Part shown: one piece after another, positions 53,633-64,000 of the stretch
Position numbering within the stretch: the first letter of the stretch is position 1
Layout of the letters: every line of letters begins with the position of its first letter
Assembly (NCBI GenBank): GCA_028583415.1
Contig: CM053267.1
Coordinates: 25,872,112-25,936,111, forward strand
Length of the DNA: 64,000 bases
Direction of reading: 5' to 3'
From: Protea cynaroides
Taxonomy: Eukaryota; Streptophyta; Magnoliopsida; Proteales; Proteaceae
Translations under genes and position numbers: made by a program
The notes under the pieces: generated by a model
The model's input: only the letters and a program-made list of their open reading frames with translations
What the model was told of the DNA's origin: nothing
Databases searched by the model: none

Positions 53633-55825
53633 TATAAGACCCACACTCCATGAACTCGATCTAAACCTTGTTTCATATCGTAATAGGTCTTTCAATCATC
53701 ACTGGACCAGACAGGACGAGCGGATGACAACTAGGTATGAAATTGGACCAATCAGACCAATTCAAGTATGAAAAACCTCATACTGGTCGATGGTACCGGT
53801 CTATGGTACCGGTTGATGGTCGACCGGTATGGCCTGCGCAGCATGGATCCGGAAACGGATCTCTACGGGTCTCACTTCTAAATTTCAAGCCAAAGGACTT
53901 TCCTAATGTTAGGAGGCTTCCTAAATCTAATCCTAGTATATATAAGGACCCTTAAACCTCCTAAAGCCTCTTCCATCTATTCTCACAAACCCTAGAGAGG
54001 AGAAAGAGGCTGAAGAATGAGAATAAACTAGGAAGGAGAGGGAAGAGCTGCCATTACCGTTCAACGAAGAACACATTACCCTGAGTCAATGGTAAGTGCT
54101 TAAACCTTCCTCTACAATAAGTATTCTAGGATGGTTAGTTATAATTGGATCAATACCATGCAAAGCAAGGTATTGATCTAAACCCTGTTTTCTGTCAAAC
54201 CCTAAATTAGTGGTAAACCCTAGATTCAAGTTCTAAGTCGAAGATCATTGAGGCTAGGACTTGAATAGAGTTGGAAACAACTCTAACTCAGTATTCAGAC
54301 CTAGAATGTGTAGGAGAAACTCTAGGATCAATAGGGGGTGCCGACGGAAGGGGAGAACCAAGTGTATGGTCTTACGAGACATACCGGTCGACCATACCGG
54401 TCGCACCATATGCGACAGGTACTGCGACCGGTACCTCTCGGGGACTGGTCTATGGGGACCGGCCAACCATATCGGTCGCAAGTTTTCCCCACACTGCTGC
54501 GACCGGTACCTGTGACCGGTCTGCTCTGTGAGAAGTGTTTTGACCTTGTTGGTTTTTTCGACCAACGTAAACCTAAGGAAAAACTATTCTAATTAAACCT
54601 AACATTGTGTAGGACCTTGTGATACACGTTCGGATCTTGTGACGCAGAGCGAGCTATCAAACAAGCGTTAGGTAAGGGAATCAGACCTAAACCCTAATAA
54701 TTTAATAAACAGTAAATCGTTGTTAATAACCATGACTCTATGGTATGATGTTTGTGCATACTCGCATGCCATCCTTTATTTTCAGTTATTATTATTGTTC
54801 ATGCATACTCGCTATACTAGGATGTGACTGTTAGGCATGTGATTGTTTTTGTTAGTGTATGGAATGGGAAGGACTGGAGGTCTGGGATCATTCCTCACAC
54901 TAGCACCTTTCGTATCGTTCTGTCTTAGCATGCTTGGTGCGGGTAGGGTATCAGGAGGAGGAAGTGGCACTCTGGTCTCCGTCCTGGCCACTAGACTCTA
55001 GCTTTATCTCTATGCCGTAGGAAGCTACGCTGGGACAGGACCTACTGTGATGACATATAGGATTGGTTAGTTGCAAGCCCAGTTTGCAAGCCCTTGCCAA
55101 TAGGGGCTTACGTGTTGGTATGGGTAGAGTATCAGGGGAGGTGTTGGCGGTGTTTGATTCGGACGCCTTAGCTCTATCTCTATTCCATGATAGGGTGCAT
55201 GTGGGACGACAGTGGTGTTTGATCCATTGGGCGGCTTCACACACTCATGTATAGAGGTGCGGTGGTCGGCAATCCTTTCTATAGCACATTGTAAACTTAA
55301 AACTAGACCATGATGTGAATGTTACTCATGCATATATTTGTTGCATTGTCTGATTGTCTTAATGAGCTAAGTTGTGAGCTCACCCTTGTATATATACATG
55401 TTTTTAGATATTGATGCAGGTTACACCGTGGAGGATTATGGACGCTCCAGTGTATGAAGGCGTGGCTGCCCTAGGCGTGCAAGCAGGAGAGGAGGAGCAT
55501 GACGCTTCATGCGAGTGCCCTTTCTACGTGTACCTTTAGGTTTTGATTTTAATTTATTCTATTTATTTTCGATTAGAAATACAATGTTGTAAAGATATTT
55601 ATTTAAGTTTTGGGAATTTGAATAATTGAATATTTTATTTAAATTTATCAATAGATTACTCACTTCATTTTATTTAAAACTTTCACTGTATTTATTATAT
55701 TCTGATTGTGGTTATGTGCAATAGTTTGTCTGAGTGAAAACAGTCTTATTGAGATCCTGGTGTGAACCGTTGGTTCAGTAACAGTTCACTCACACTTCTG
55801 GTTCAGTCAAAATTAGGGTGTGATA
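53633..55825 (+). repeat. E3 5' LTR
   Basis: 2193 bases, TATAAGACCC (consensus TGTAAGACCC) to GGGTGTGATA. TATA box TATATATAAGG at 53937-53947; donor-like GGTAAGTGC near 54090; palindrome arrays at 53785-53835 and 54375-54520; short frame at 55407-55539. Confidence 0.92.
55407..55539 (+). pseudogene. LTR-borne reading frame, copy 5 (E3), 2-base deletion
   Basis: Reads DIDAGYTVEDY and then loses two bases at about 55441 where other copies have ATG or GTG. Beyond the shift it is again DAPVYEGVAALGVQAG and CECPFYVYL-stop. The only one of six copies with an indel. The last Cys is Tyr. Confidence 0.5.
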
Positions 55826-55828
55826 ACT

Positions 55829-55841
55829 TGGTATCAGAGCT
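55829..55841 (+). other. E3 primer binding site
   Basis: TGGTATCAGAGCT, three bases from the LTR end. Confidence 0.92.
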
Positions 55842-56199
55842 CTTAGGCTCTGTCCAACAGACCATATTTGCACTTAACTAAGTCGATGAACTGAGATAGG
55901 AAGAATTAAAAACTTTAATAAAAACCCACCTTAAGCACTTGTTTGATGCCTGAGACTAAATACAAAAGAGCATAATGTACTATACTAAAAGTGAAATTAA
56001 TAAACAGTCATGCTCTAGATAGGAACCTGAATGACAAGTGAGAAAAATCATAAACTTCTACTAAATTGAAAAGAAAACTGTATCAAGAGTAAAAATAATC
56101 ATAATCATCCAAAGAGTGATAAGTTAATTGTGCTACAGGGTACAGTCTACAAGCTGGATAGTTACCCTATTTTATATATAAACCATGCTGTGAAAGAGA

Positions 56200-57385
56200 G
56201 GAAAATAAGAGGTCTATTATGGGGTTGGGGGCCTAGGAGGAATGGGGTCAGCGATGTCATAATCACACTCGTAAGGCACTCTAGATCACGGCTCATCTCC
56301 CGCTGGGCATCTCGGATCTCCATAAACATACCCATCACGATATCGGGAAGAGGCTAAGATGGTCCCGTTGCATGTGTGGGCTGTGGTGCTGGCACTGGAA
56401 CATCCCTCATCTGATCATCGTCACCCTCATCATCACCCCCTACCTCTGTTGCATGAGCCACATTGGCTCCTGCTGCTGCTGCTGCCGTGGCTGCTACCCT
56501 CCTGAGTGGGCGAGGACGAGCCTCTAATTCCTCATCGCTGTTGTCCATCTGCATACGAAGAATGGCATCCCAGTCAATGTCCGAGGTCATAGTATCCTCA
56601 ACGGAAGTCTCACCCCTCATGTCCACTCGTAATTACTGTAGAAGAGTGGTAATGAGTTAGCAATATGGAAGGTTACTGGCCCGATCGGACAGAGTAGCCT
56701 GACGCATGGTCCTGATAATGATGTAGGGGAGACAGACCCGCTCCCCAGTACAGATACAGTAGGTCAAATACTGAGTGAGCTGAGATAACTCACTGTAATG
56801 GCCGCTCTGAGGCATGATATTGTACTGGATGATGCGACAGTATACACGAGGCACAGGCCTCAAGCTAGCAGCCTTCATAGGTGCTCTAGGGTTAAGTAGC
56901 TGCTCAGAAATCTCCTGGCGTAGATCCTCAGTGAGAAAGCCCTTCATCTTAGGGGCGCAGTAGACCAAGTCCCCATCATTGGGAATCCCTAGGAGATCGG
57001 CGAGCTGGTGAGTGTTAAAGGAGATGGGAACACCCTTGACAAGACTGGTAAGGCAGAGTTCCCTGCCTTGGCTGAAGTCATTGACATTCCCCTCTATCTC
57101 CAAGTTGGCGTAGAAATGTTTGACTAGGTTGGGGTGAGTGGTCACAGTGTACGTGATGACGGGCAACCACCTAAGTCTACCAAAAGCTGCCTCTACATCA
57201 AATCGATGAAGCTGCTCCAGGTTCACCCGTCGCCCTGACCCGATATTCTTCTCATCAAACCAAGGGAAGTGGGCTTGCACCTCCTCGAAACGAAACCACC
57301 GCTCATCAAGCTGTGGAACAGGAGGATGCGGACGATTCATGCCAAGACCAAATGAACGTTTACCCGCATCTCTGCATTGAGACAT
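56200..57385 (-). pseudogene. E3 antisense extra gene (aORF), mostly intact
   Basis: It starts MSQCRDAGKRSFGLGMNRPH at 57385 and stays open for 242 codons to 56657 with VQAHFPWFDEKNIGSGRRVN, FDVEAAFGRLRWLPVITYTV, HFYANLEIEGNVNDFSQGRE, HQLADLLGIPNDGDLVYCAP, YCRIIQYNIMPQSGHYSELS and GERVCLPYIIIRTMRQAT. Two stops follow. Then comes the continuation VDMRGETSVEDTMTSDIDWD with an Ala-rich and acidic tail (GGDDEGDDDQM), and a weakly conserved end near 56220. It aligns with the E1 copy over its length. A TTTTGTAG acceptor precedes the ATG and a CTCCAA/GTAAGT donor lies about 430 bases upstream (near 57822), both shared with E1. Inferred to be a spliced gene with its own promoter; function unknown. 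Confidence 0.72.
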
Positions 57386-58389
57386 GATGAGCTACAAAAC
57401 AAAGACAAAACAAAGAGAAATGGGTTAGAAATTTTCAAAATTTTGGCAGCATAACGACAGTAATTTAAGCAAAAGCCTCGAACTCATCCAAAACCTGGGG
57501 AAGAGGACTTACGTAACCCTCAAACACCTCATGGAAACCAACCATACATCAAACAATCAAGGAATTTGGAAAATTACAAGAAAATTTTGATTTTTATCAA
57601 AACCTAGGTAAAAAACCTAAAAATTTAATTTTTTTGAAAACCATTCGGTGGAACTTCAAATTGGTTGAGGCTTTTGCTCATAGAGGTCCCTGAACCCTTT
57701 CTAAGTGGAAGAAAAAGAGTTCCTACGGTTAGAATCTTCCAAACTAGGAAAAACCTAGTTTTTCGGTATGAAACCACGAAGAAACGATGTAAAAAGTAAG
57801 AAGGGAGGGAAGGAACTTACTTGGAGGCGATGTTCTAGGTCTTGATCGGAAGAAAATAGCTTTTAAGACCTCCGGTCGAACTGTAGCAACTCAGCAAGCC
57901 AGAGAGGAATCGCCACCGGAGAGGAAGAAGAAAGGAAAAGCGAGAAAAATCTCACTTTTCTCGATTTTAAAGAGGTTCTGAGCATACCGGTAGACGATTT
58001 TGCCCATACCGATCGACCGGTACCCCCTGGTAAAGTCGACCAGTACCCCTCGGTCAGGAGAAAATTCTGACCGGTCAAACTATACCGGTCGCTCCATTTT
58101 CCACAGAGTTGCGATCGGTACATCGATTGGTACCCCTTGGGAATCCGAGAAGTTTGTCTGCCTGGACACATCGGTCGCACTACCTTATACAGTGCCGTGA
58201 CCGGTATGTTGCGACTGGACAACTAATGAAAACCCAGGAAATTTTGGGAAAAATTTATAAAATTTTGATTTAAGTTTCGTTACGATGTTTCGCCTTGCAC
58301 TTATTAAAAACTAACACTATTATGACTATTCGATTATACCTCATGTGTTATGTCTTCTTCTCAGATCCAAGCAGGAAAACTAATCTGAG
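57386..58389 (-). promoter_or_regulatory. Intron, leader and putative promoter of the E3 antisense gene
   Basis: Read on minus: an ACCGGTCGAC-type array at 57980-58215, then TTTAAAATCG (57962-57971), a pyrimidine-rich leader, donor GTAAGT near 57820 and acceptor TTTGTAG just before the ATG. The region lies between gag and the antisense gene. Confidence 0.45.
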
Positions 58390-59630
58390 ATGGTAGGTGG
58401 AAACGGTTGTAGAGGCTCATGAAGGCGTCACCACTCCAGGGTACGCCAAGACGAGGACAACATGGAAACAGGAAATGTTGATGAGCAAAATGTGAACCCA
58501 AACGGTGAAGAAAGGCAGAGTCCTAGAGCACTAACAAATTTGTCAGGACCTCCTCACACAAACTCTGAAACAATTGTGACGAATCTGGTTTTTCAGATGG
58601 AAGCTCAGCAGAAAACATTCCTGAACGAGATGCTGAAGATGTTCAGGCCACTTGGATATATTCCTACAGAAGGTACGCCTGAGTTTGGAAGAAATAATAC
58701 CTCACTGACAATGGAAGGGAGTACTGGGCCGATGGGCCAAGGACGAAATCTACAACCACCACACCAATTTCCATCGTCATATGTCTATTTAGGAATCTAT
58801 CTGTACCCACCACCATGGTACGAAATGAATGCACAAGGGCAGAATGATCTAAGCCGAGCGGTGGATAGGTTCTTGAAACTGAAACCCCCTACTTTCACAG
58901 GGAAACCACTATGGCTTGCATAGTGGGTGTCTGAAATAGAGAAGAACTTCCGTTTGATGACTTGTACGGAATATGAGAAGGTGTTGTTTGCTATGCACAT
59001 TCTCAAGGAAGATGCCAATGCCTGGTGAAATTCTACCCGGTCATACTTAGAGGTAAAGATAAAGCACACTCAGATCGTTTGGGCAATATTTAAAGGAGCT
59101 TTCTTCGATAAATACTTTTCGAAGAGATTTAGAGATCAAATGGAGAAGAAATTCCTCAACCTGCAGCAGTCCCAGTCGACGGTTGATGCTTACCAACAGA
59201 GATATGAAGAGCTGTTATTCTTCGCTCTGACAAGCATGCAAGAAGAAGAAACCAAGACCCGTAGATTCACCATGGGATTACGAGGAACTATCTGAGATCA
59301 CGTCTTGGGTTTGGAGAAGAAGATATATAATGAGGCTGTACAGATTGCCAAGGTAATCAAATCCAGTCAAAGAGATAGTTTCTTTGCTCAGAATAGGGGA
59401 CTGAAGAGGCCCACCATTGAAACTTCAGGTGGAGGGAATACAAGACCATTATGCCCATACAGGGCTCAGTCTGCTGTGGTGCCTGCAAGGGACACTACTG
59501 CACCACCACCGTCACAGTTTGCTGGACAGAACCCAAATGTTAAATGTTTTAACTGCCAACAATTGGGTCATTATGCGAAGACCTGTACTCTACCTAAGAA
59601 GAAACTGCCGCAGTAAGGAAAGGTATTCGC
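58390..59630 (+). pseudogene. E3 gag, broken
   Basis: The start MVGGNGCRGS at 58390 ends in a stop after ten codons. A further open part from 58462 gives METGNVDEQNVNPNGEERQ and VDRFLKLKPPTFTGKPLWLA. Stops follow at about 58921, 59026 and 59294. The knuckle CFNCQQLGHYAKTC at 59545-59590 is intact (unlike E1's), followed by KKLPQ-stop. Same domain order as E1 gag. Confidence 0.88.
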
Positions 59631-60696
59631 AATCACCACTGAAGAGGCAGTCGCATCACCTGATGTGGTTACTGGTATGATTCTATCCCTTCCTACTTGA
59701 CTTATTGTTTGTTGTATTTGAGCATGTAGAACTAAGGGATAATTAAATTTCAGGGACTGTAAATATAGCTGGTATACCTGCCAGAGTACTCTTTGACTCT
59801 AGAGCCATGCACTCCTTCGTTTCTATTTCTTTCGGGAAGCGAATGGAATTACCTGTCAAGTGTTTGAACCTAAGCTTGATAGTTCGCTCTGTGTTGGGAG
59901 TCGAAGTGGCATTGAATGAATACTATGGGCCGTGTACAATTAGTATTGAGGGCCGAAACCTAGAAGCAAATCTAGTTCAACTCGAGATGGCAGACTTTGA
60001 CATCATCTTGGGAATGGATTGGCTAGGCCATCATTCAGCTAGCTTATTATGTGGTGAAAGGAAACTTGTGCTTAAAGATGAGAAAGGGAAAGAGTTTAGC
60101 TTCAATGGGACCAAGTTACCTAGGAAGCAGAAGCTGATCCTCTTCGTCGTAAAGGCTAAGAGATGCTTAGAGAAAGGAGGAGTGGGGTATTTAGTGTCTG
60201 TGGTCGACATAACTGCTGAGGTGCCAAAGATGAAAGATCTAGACATGGTACGAGAGTTTCTAGACATATATCCAGAAGATCTACTAGGTTTACCTCCAAA
60301 AAGGGCTACAGAGTTCGTGATAGACCTTATGCTAGGGTCGGCGCCGGTGTCTAAGGCACCGTACAGGATGGCCCCTACTGAATTAAAGGAGTTGAAGACC
60401 CAATTACAAGAACTACTAGATTAGGGCTTCATACGACCAAACATATCACCATGGGGAGCACCTGTATTGTTCGTTAAGAAGAAGGACGGTAGTTATGGCT
60501 ATGTATCGACTACCGAGAGCAGAACAAGTAACTATCAAGAACCGATATCCTTTGTCTGGGATTGATGATCTGTTCGATCAGTTGTAGGGTGCAAAGGTTT
60601 TCTCGAAGATTGATCTTAGCTCAGGGTATCACCAATTGAAGATCAAGGCCACAAATATTCCGAAGACTGCTTTCAGGACAAGGTATGGACATTACG
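59631..60696 (+). pseudogene. E3 protease and RT start, broken, cut by E4
   Basis: Protease: LFDSRAMHSFVS near 59790, so the catalytic DSG is DSR. The open frame from 59807 runs through VEVALNEYYGPCTISIEGRN, FDIILGMDWLGHHSASLL and DIYPEDLLGLPPKRATEFVI to LKTQLQELLD and a stop at 60422. RT resumes with FIRPNISPWGAPVLFVKKKD, a frameshift, then FSKIDLSSGYHQLKIKA and FRTRYGHY, where E4 enters at 60697. The left flank of E4 is TTACG (60692-60696). Confidence 0.88.
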
Positions 60697-63086
60697 TGTC
60701 ACACCCCAAATTCTGATCCAACCAGATTGGTGTGAGTGAACCGTCATTGAACCAACGGTTCACACCAGGATCTCGAATAGGCCGTGTCCATTCATACAAA
60801 CCATTACACATAACCAACAATCAGGATATAAATATTACAGCGGAAGACTTTAAATAGAATGAACTGAGTATCTATTGATAATTTAAATAAAATATCTAAT
60901 TATTCAAATCCAAAAATAACTATAATATCTTTTACATCTCTTCATACCAAACAAAAATAATGGGAACAACTAAATAAAAATCCATCACAAGTACACACAG
61001 AAAGGGCACTCGCATGAAGCATCATGCTCGTCCTCCCCTACTTGTACATCCAGAGCAGCCACACCACCGTACGCCGGAGCGTTCACGTAGTCATCCACGG
61101 TGTATCCTGCATCAACATCTAAAAGCAATGTATATACAAAGGGTGAGCTACCAACACAGCTCAGTAAGATAATCAGACAGTTTCACAATATTATGCATGA
61201 GTAACAATCAATTTTATGCTGTGGTCTGGTTTTAAGTTTGCAATGTGCTATAAAAAGGTTTGGTGGCCCCCGCACCTCTATACAGAAGTGTGTGGCACCT
61301 CATGGATCACACCCCCATTGGCCCACATGCACCCACCATGGAATAGAGATAGAGCTAAGATACCCACGTACCTCCCCTGATACTCTACCCATACCAGTAC
61401 CTAAGCCCCTACTGGTCAGGGCTCGCAAACTGGGCTCGCAACTAACCAATCATATATGTCATCAATGTATGCTCTATCCCAGCACAGCTGTCTACGACAT
61501 AGAGATAGAGCTAAGGCATTCCCACACCTCCCCTGATGCCCTATCCGCAACTAACCCACTAGGATATAAACAATACGCAGGTAGACCCTATCCCAACATG
61601 ACTCCCTACGGCATAGAGATAGAGCTAAAGCATCGTGGACAAGCCAGTGTCGACTCAGAATCCACAGTACCACATAACAATGGCCGGGACAACATCAATA
61701 TCGGAGACCACCGTACCACGACCTTCCCCTGATACCCCACCCGTACCAAGCATGTTAAGACAGAATACTTCAAAAGGTGATAATGTGAAGAGCGATCCCA
61801 GGCCCATGCCCCACTCCACACACCAACGAAAACAATCACATGCCTAACAATTACATCCTATCAATGCATGAACAGTAATAATAACTGAAAGTAAAGGATG
61901 GCATGTGAATATGCACAAACATCACATCATAGATATGCAATGATTAACAACGATTTACTGTCCATCAATTATTAGGTTTAGGTCAGATTCCCTTACCTGA
62001 CGCTCGTTGGTTAGCTTGCTCCACGTCGCAAGATCTAAACGGCAAGTCACAAAGTCCTACAATATTATTAGGGTTTCATTAAAATAACATTCTTAGAGTT
62101 TCATGTTGGTCGGAAACCAACATGGTTACAAAATACCCTCACAGAGATGACCGGTGGCATGTACCGATCGCAGCTCTGTGGGAAAGACTGGCGACCGGTA
62201 TGGTCAGCCGGTCCCCACAGACTACCTCTCGAGAGATAGCGGTCGCACATACCGGTCGCACTATGTGCACCCGGTATAGTCGACCGGTATGTCTCCGGAA
62301 GACCATACATGGGTTTTCGACTGCCGTCGATCATCCTCCATGGATTTTCAGGGTTTCTCCTATCCATTCTAAGTCTAAACTTGGAGTTAGAGTTATTCCC
62401 AACTCATTCAAGTCTCGTTTCGATGAATATCATCTTGAAACTCGAATCTAGGGTTTGACGGAAACTTAGGGTTTATTGGACAATTTAGGGTTTTAGATCA
62501 ATACCTACTCTGCATGGTATTGATCCACCCACACAATTAACATAGGGTAAGAAGATGGATTCAAACACTTACCGTTGACAGGCGTAGCGTGAGCTTCGTC
62601 GAACGGTAATGGTGGCTCCTTCTTCTTCTTCCTAGCTCCTTCTCCTTTTCCACCTCTTTCTCTTCTCTAGGGTTTGTGAGAGACAATGGAAAGGATTTGA
62701 GGAGGCTTAAGGGTGTATTTATAGGATAGAAATAGGGTTTAGTAACCCTACTAGGATTAGGAAACTTCTAGGATTCAAAATCAGGAAAGCGAGACCCGCA
62801 GAGACCAATTTCCAGATTCCCGTACATAGCTGCGTAGGCCATACCAGTCGACCGGTACCAAGACCGGTACCATCGACCGGTATACCTAAAATCAGGTATA
62901 ATTGGTCGACTTCGGTCCGATTTTGTACCTGTTTGTTATCCGCTTGCCCCGTCTGGCCCGGTGATGATCGGAAGACCTGTCATGACACAAAAACCAAGGT
63001 TTAGACCGGGTTTTCAGAGTGCGGGTCTTACAACTCCACCACCCTTAAAAGAAATTTCGTCCCAAAATTTGCATGTAGGTTCTACA
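60697..63086 (-). repeat. E4 3' LTR (core to 63032, extended to 63086)
   Basis: TGTCACACCCC to GGGTCTTACA on plus, then 54 more bases ending GTAGGTTCTACA, which directly abut the polypurine tract. Here the extended form is clearly the LTR start. TATA box CTATAAATAC at 62715-62724 (minus); palindrome arrays at 62150-62300 and 62838-62885; three copies of ATAGAGATAGAGCTAA at 61342, 61499 and 61614. Confidence 0.9.
60985..61119 (-). CDS. LTR-borne 44-codon reading frame, copy 6 (E4)
   Basis: Reads DVDAGYTVDDYVNAPAYG, GVAALDVQVGEDEHDAS, CECPFCVYL-stop. Intact. Differences from copies 2 and 3 are mostly conservative. A CTTTTAG acceptor-like site directly precedes it. The first exon candidate in this LTR has no ATG, so the start is unresolved. 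Confidence 0.42.
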   Translation of the reverse strand, partial: DVDAGYTVDDYVNAPAYGGVAALDVQVGEDEHDASCECPFCVYL

Positions 63087-63105
63087 ACTCCCCCATCCTT
63101 AAAAG
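63087..63105 (-). other. E4 polypurine tract
   Basis: Minus strand CTTTTAAGGATGGGGGAGT directly abutting the extended LTR. A near copy lies inside the LTR at 63033-63051. Confidence 0.85.
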
Positions 63106-64000
63106 AAATTTCGGCCTCGAAATTTGAACGTACCTTGATCGTCAAAAAGGTTAGGGTACTCCTTCCTCATCGCACTCTCTTCTTCCCAAGTAATTTCCTC
63201 CACATTTTGGCTTCTCCAATGCACCTTCACATAGTGGATATCCTTGGTTTGAAGTTGTTGAACTTTTCGGCTTGAGAGCATTACAGGCACCACTTCGAAA
63301 GTTAAGTCTTCAGTCAAGTCTGGAGGATCAACGATCAAGATATGCGATGGATCTCTGACATACTTTTTCAGTAATAATACATGGAACACATTATGGACAC
63401 TAGACATAGATGGTGGTAGAGCCAATTGATATGCTACATTACCACGTCGGGTCAATATCTCATACGGTCCCACATACCTGGGGCGTAGCTTCCCCTTTTT
63501 ACCAAACCGTTTCAGACCTCGCACCGGTGATACCTTCATGAACACTTTGTCACCCACTGCAAACTCCAGATCTCGACGTCGGTTATCCGCATAGTGCTTC
63601 TGCCGAACTTGAGCTGTCTTTACTCTCTCTTTGATTTGATCAATCACCCGGCAAGTTTCTTCAACAAACTCTGGTCCTATAATTCTTCTTTCTTCTACCT
63701 CGTTCCATAACAGAGGTGTACGACACTTCTTCCCATAGAGTGCTTCATATGGGGCCATCTGAATTGTAGCCTGATAGTTTTTGTTGTAAGCGAACTCGAT
63801 AAGTGATAGCTTCTCATCCCAAGCTCCTTTGAAATCTAATGCACAAGCTCGGAGCATATCTTCTAAAGTTTGAATAGTTCGCTCTGACTGTCCGTCCGTC
63901 TGAGGATGGAAAGTTGTACTGAACTTCAACTTGGTTCCCATAGCTTTCTGTAATCCTTCCCAGAACTTCGATGTAAAACGGGGATCTCTGTCAGATACTA
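63099..64000 (-). CDS. E4 integrase C-terminal half with chromodomain-like end, intact, partial
   Basis: Open from the window edge to the stop at 63099, about 300 residues. SDRDPRFTSKFWEGLQ keeps the catalytic Asp that E1 has lost. QTDGQSERTIQTLEDMLRAC contains the catalytic Glu. Then come FAYNKNYQATIQMAPYEALY, DKVFMKVSPVRGLKRFGKKG, GPYEILTRRGNVAYQLALPP, HNVFHVLLLKKYVRDPSHIL and the chromodomain-like VKVHWRSQNVEEITWEEESA. The protein would catalyse cDNA insertion, with the chromodomain-like tail guiding it to chromatin. No stop or shift is seen, so this copy may be recent and possibly active. The frame continues upstream of the window, so the true protein is the full polyprotein. Confidence 0.92.
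   Translation of the reverse strand, partial: VSDRDPRFTSKFWEGLQKAMGTKLKFSTTFHPQTDGQSERTIQTLEDMLRACALDFKGAWDEKLSLIEFAYNKNYQATIQMAPYEALYGKKCRTPLLWNEVEERRIIGPEFVEETCRVIDQIKERVKTAQVRQKHYADNRRRDLEFAVGDKVFMKVSPVRGLKRFGKKGKLRPRYVGPYEILTRRGNVAYQLALPPSMSSVHNVFHVLLLKKYVRDPSHILIVDPPDLTEDLTFEVVPVMLSSRKVQQLQTKDIHYVKVHWRSQNVEEITWEEESAMRKEYPNLFDDQGTFKFRGRNFF

Larger units (their letters stand above)
53633..60696 (+). mobile_element. E3: chromovirus, plus strand, left part
   Basis: 5' LTR, primer site, antisense extra gene, gag, protease and the start of RT; then cut by E4 at 60697. Inserted in E2 in opposite orientation; the base block left of the LTR is GTATT (53628-53632). It is the same family as E1 and offers an independent copy of every feature from LTR to RT. 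Confidence 0.9.
60697..64000 (-). mobile_element. E4: youngest chromovirus copy, 3' part in window
   Basis: 3' LTR, polypurine tract and an uninterrupted pol C-terminus to the window edge, on the minus strand. Inserted in E3. Its 5' part, and beyond it the remainders of E3, E2 and the second copia, should follow to the right. Confidence 0.9.

Noticed and set aside
1..64000. tRNA genes, CRISPR arrays, bacterial-type operons, riboswitches
   Set aside because: Looked for on both strands; none seen. TGGTATCAGAGCC matches are retroelement primer sites, not tRNA genes.

Overview
This is plant nuclear DNA, almost certainly from an angiosperm. It holds one recognisable host gene fragment, the 3' half of a spliced OPA3-like gene. 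Everything else I can name is transposable elements typical of plant genomes: Ty1/copia, Ty3/gypsy chromovirus, a LARD-like element with giant LTRs, LINEs, and MITE or foldback elements. I see no bacterial-type operons, tRNA genes or CRISPR arrays.

Layout. 1-1937 is GC-rich tandem repeat and low-complexity DNA, either upstream of or inside an intron of the host gene. 1938-5608 (+) holds three coding exons of the OPA3-like gene; intron 1938-5608 sequence includes an antisense plastid-type 16S rRNA fragment. 5878-29694 reads best as one old non-autonomous DNA transposon with inverted arms of roughly 0.8-0.9 kb and an imperfect 8-bp target duplication. It is swollen by three later retroelements: a copia element (6277-11644, +) in the left arm, an 11.6-kb LARD-like element (12491-24093, -) in the middle, and a related solo LTR (25485-29612, -) in the right arm. 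Removing them leaves about 2.7 kb.

29703-31880 is gene-free and carries two related foldback elements. 31880-49700 is a decayed LINE (+) broken by a 140-bp hAT-like MITE, a 2.3-kb gypsy solo LTR (32496-34805) and a second, antisense LINE. The second LINE is itself broken by a full-length 11.8-kb chromovirus, here called E1 (36834-48626, -).

49700-64000 is a chain of nested insertions. A copia gag (+) is interrupted by gypsy element E2 (-), E2 by E3 (+), and E3 by E4 (-). E2, E3 and E4 all run off the right edge. E4 has an open pol frame to the edge and looks youngest.

E1 to E4 and the 32.5-kb solo LTR belong to one family of Del/Tekay-like chromoviruses with LTRs of about 2.0-2.3 kb. Three family features deserve attention. 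First, an antisense, apparently spliced extra gene lies between the 5' LTR and gag; two copies are visible. Second, a 44-codon reading frame with a Cys-x-Cys-x2-Cys end lies in the LTR, and five of six copies keep it open. Third, arrays of ACCGGTCGAC-type palindromes lie upstream of both the LTR promoter and the putative promoter of the antisense gene.

All homology calls come from reading the translations; no database search was run.
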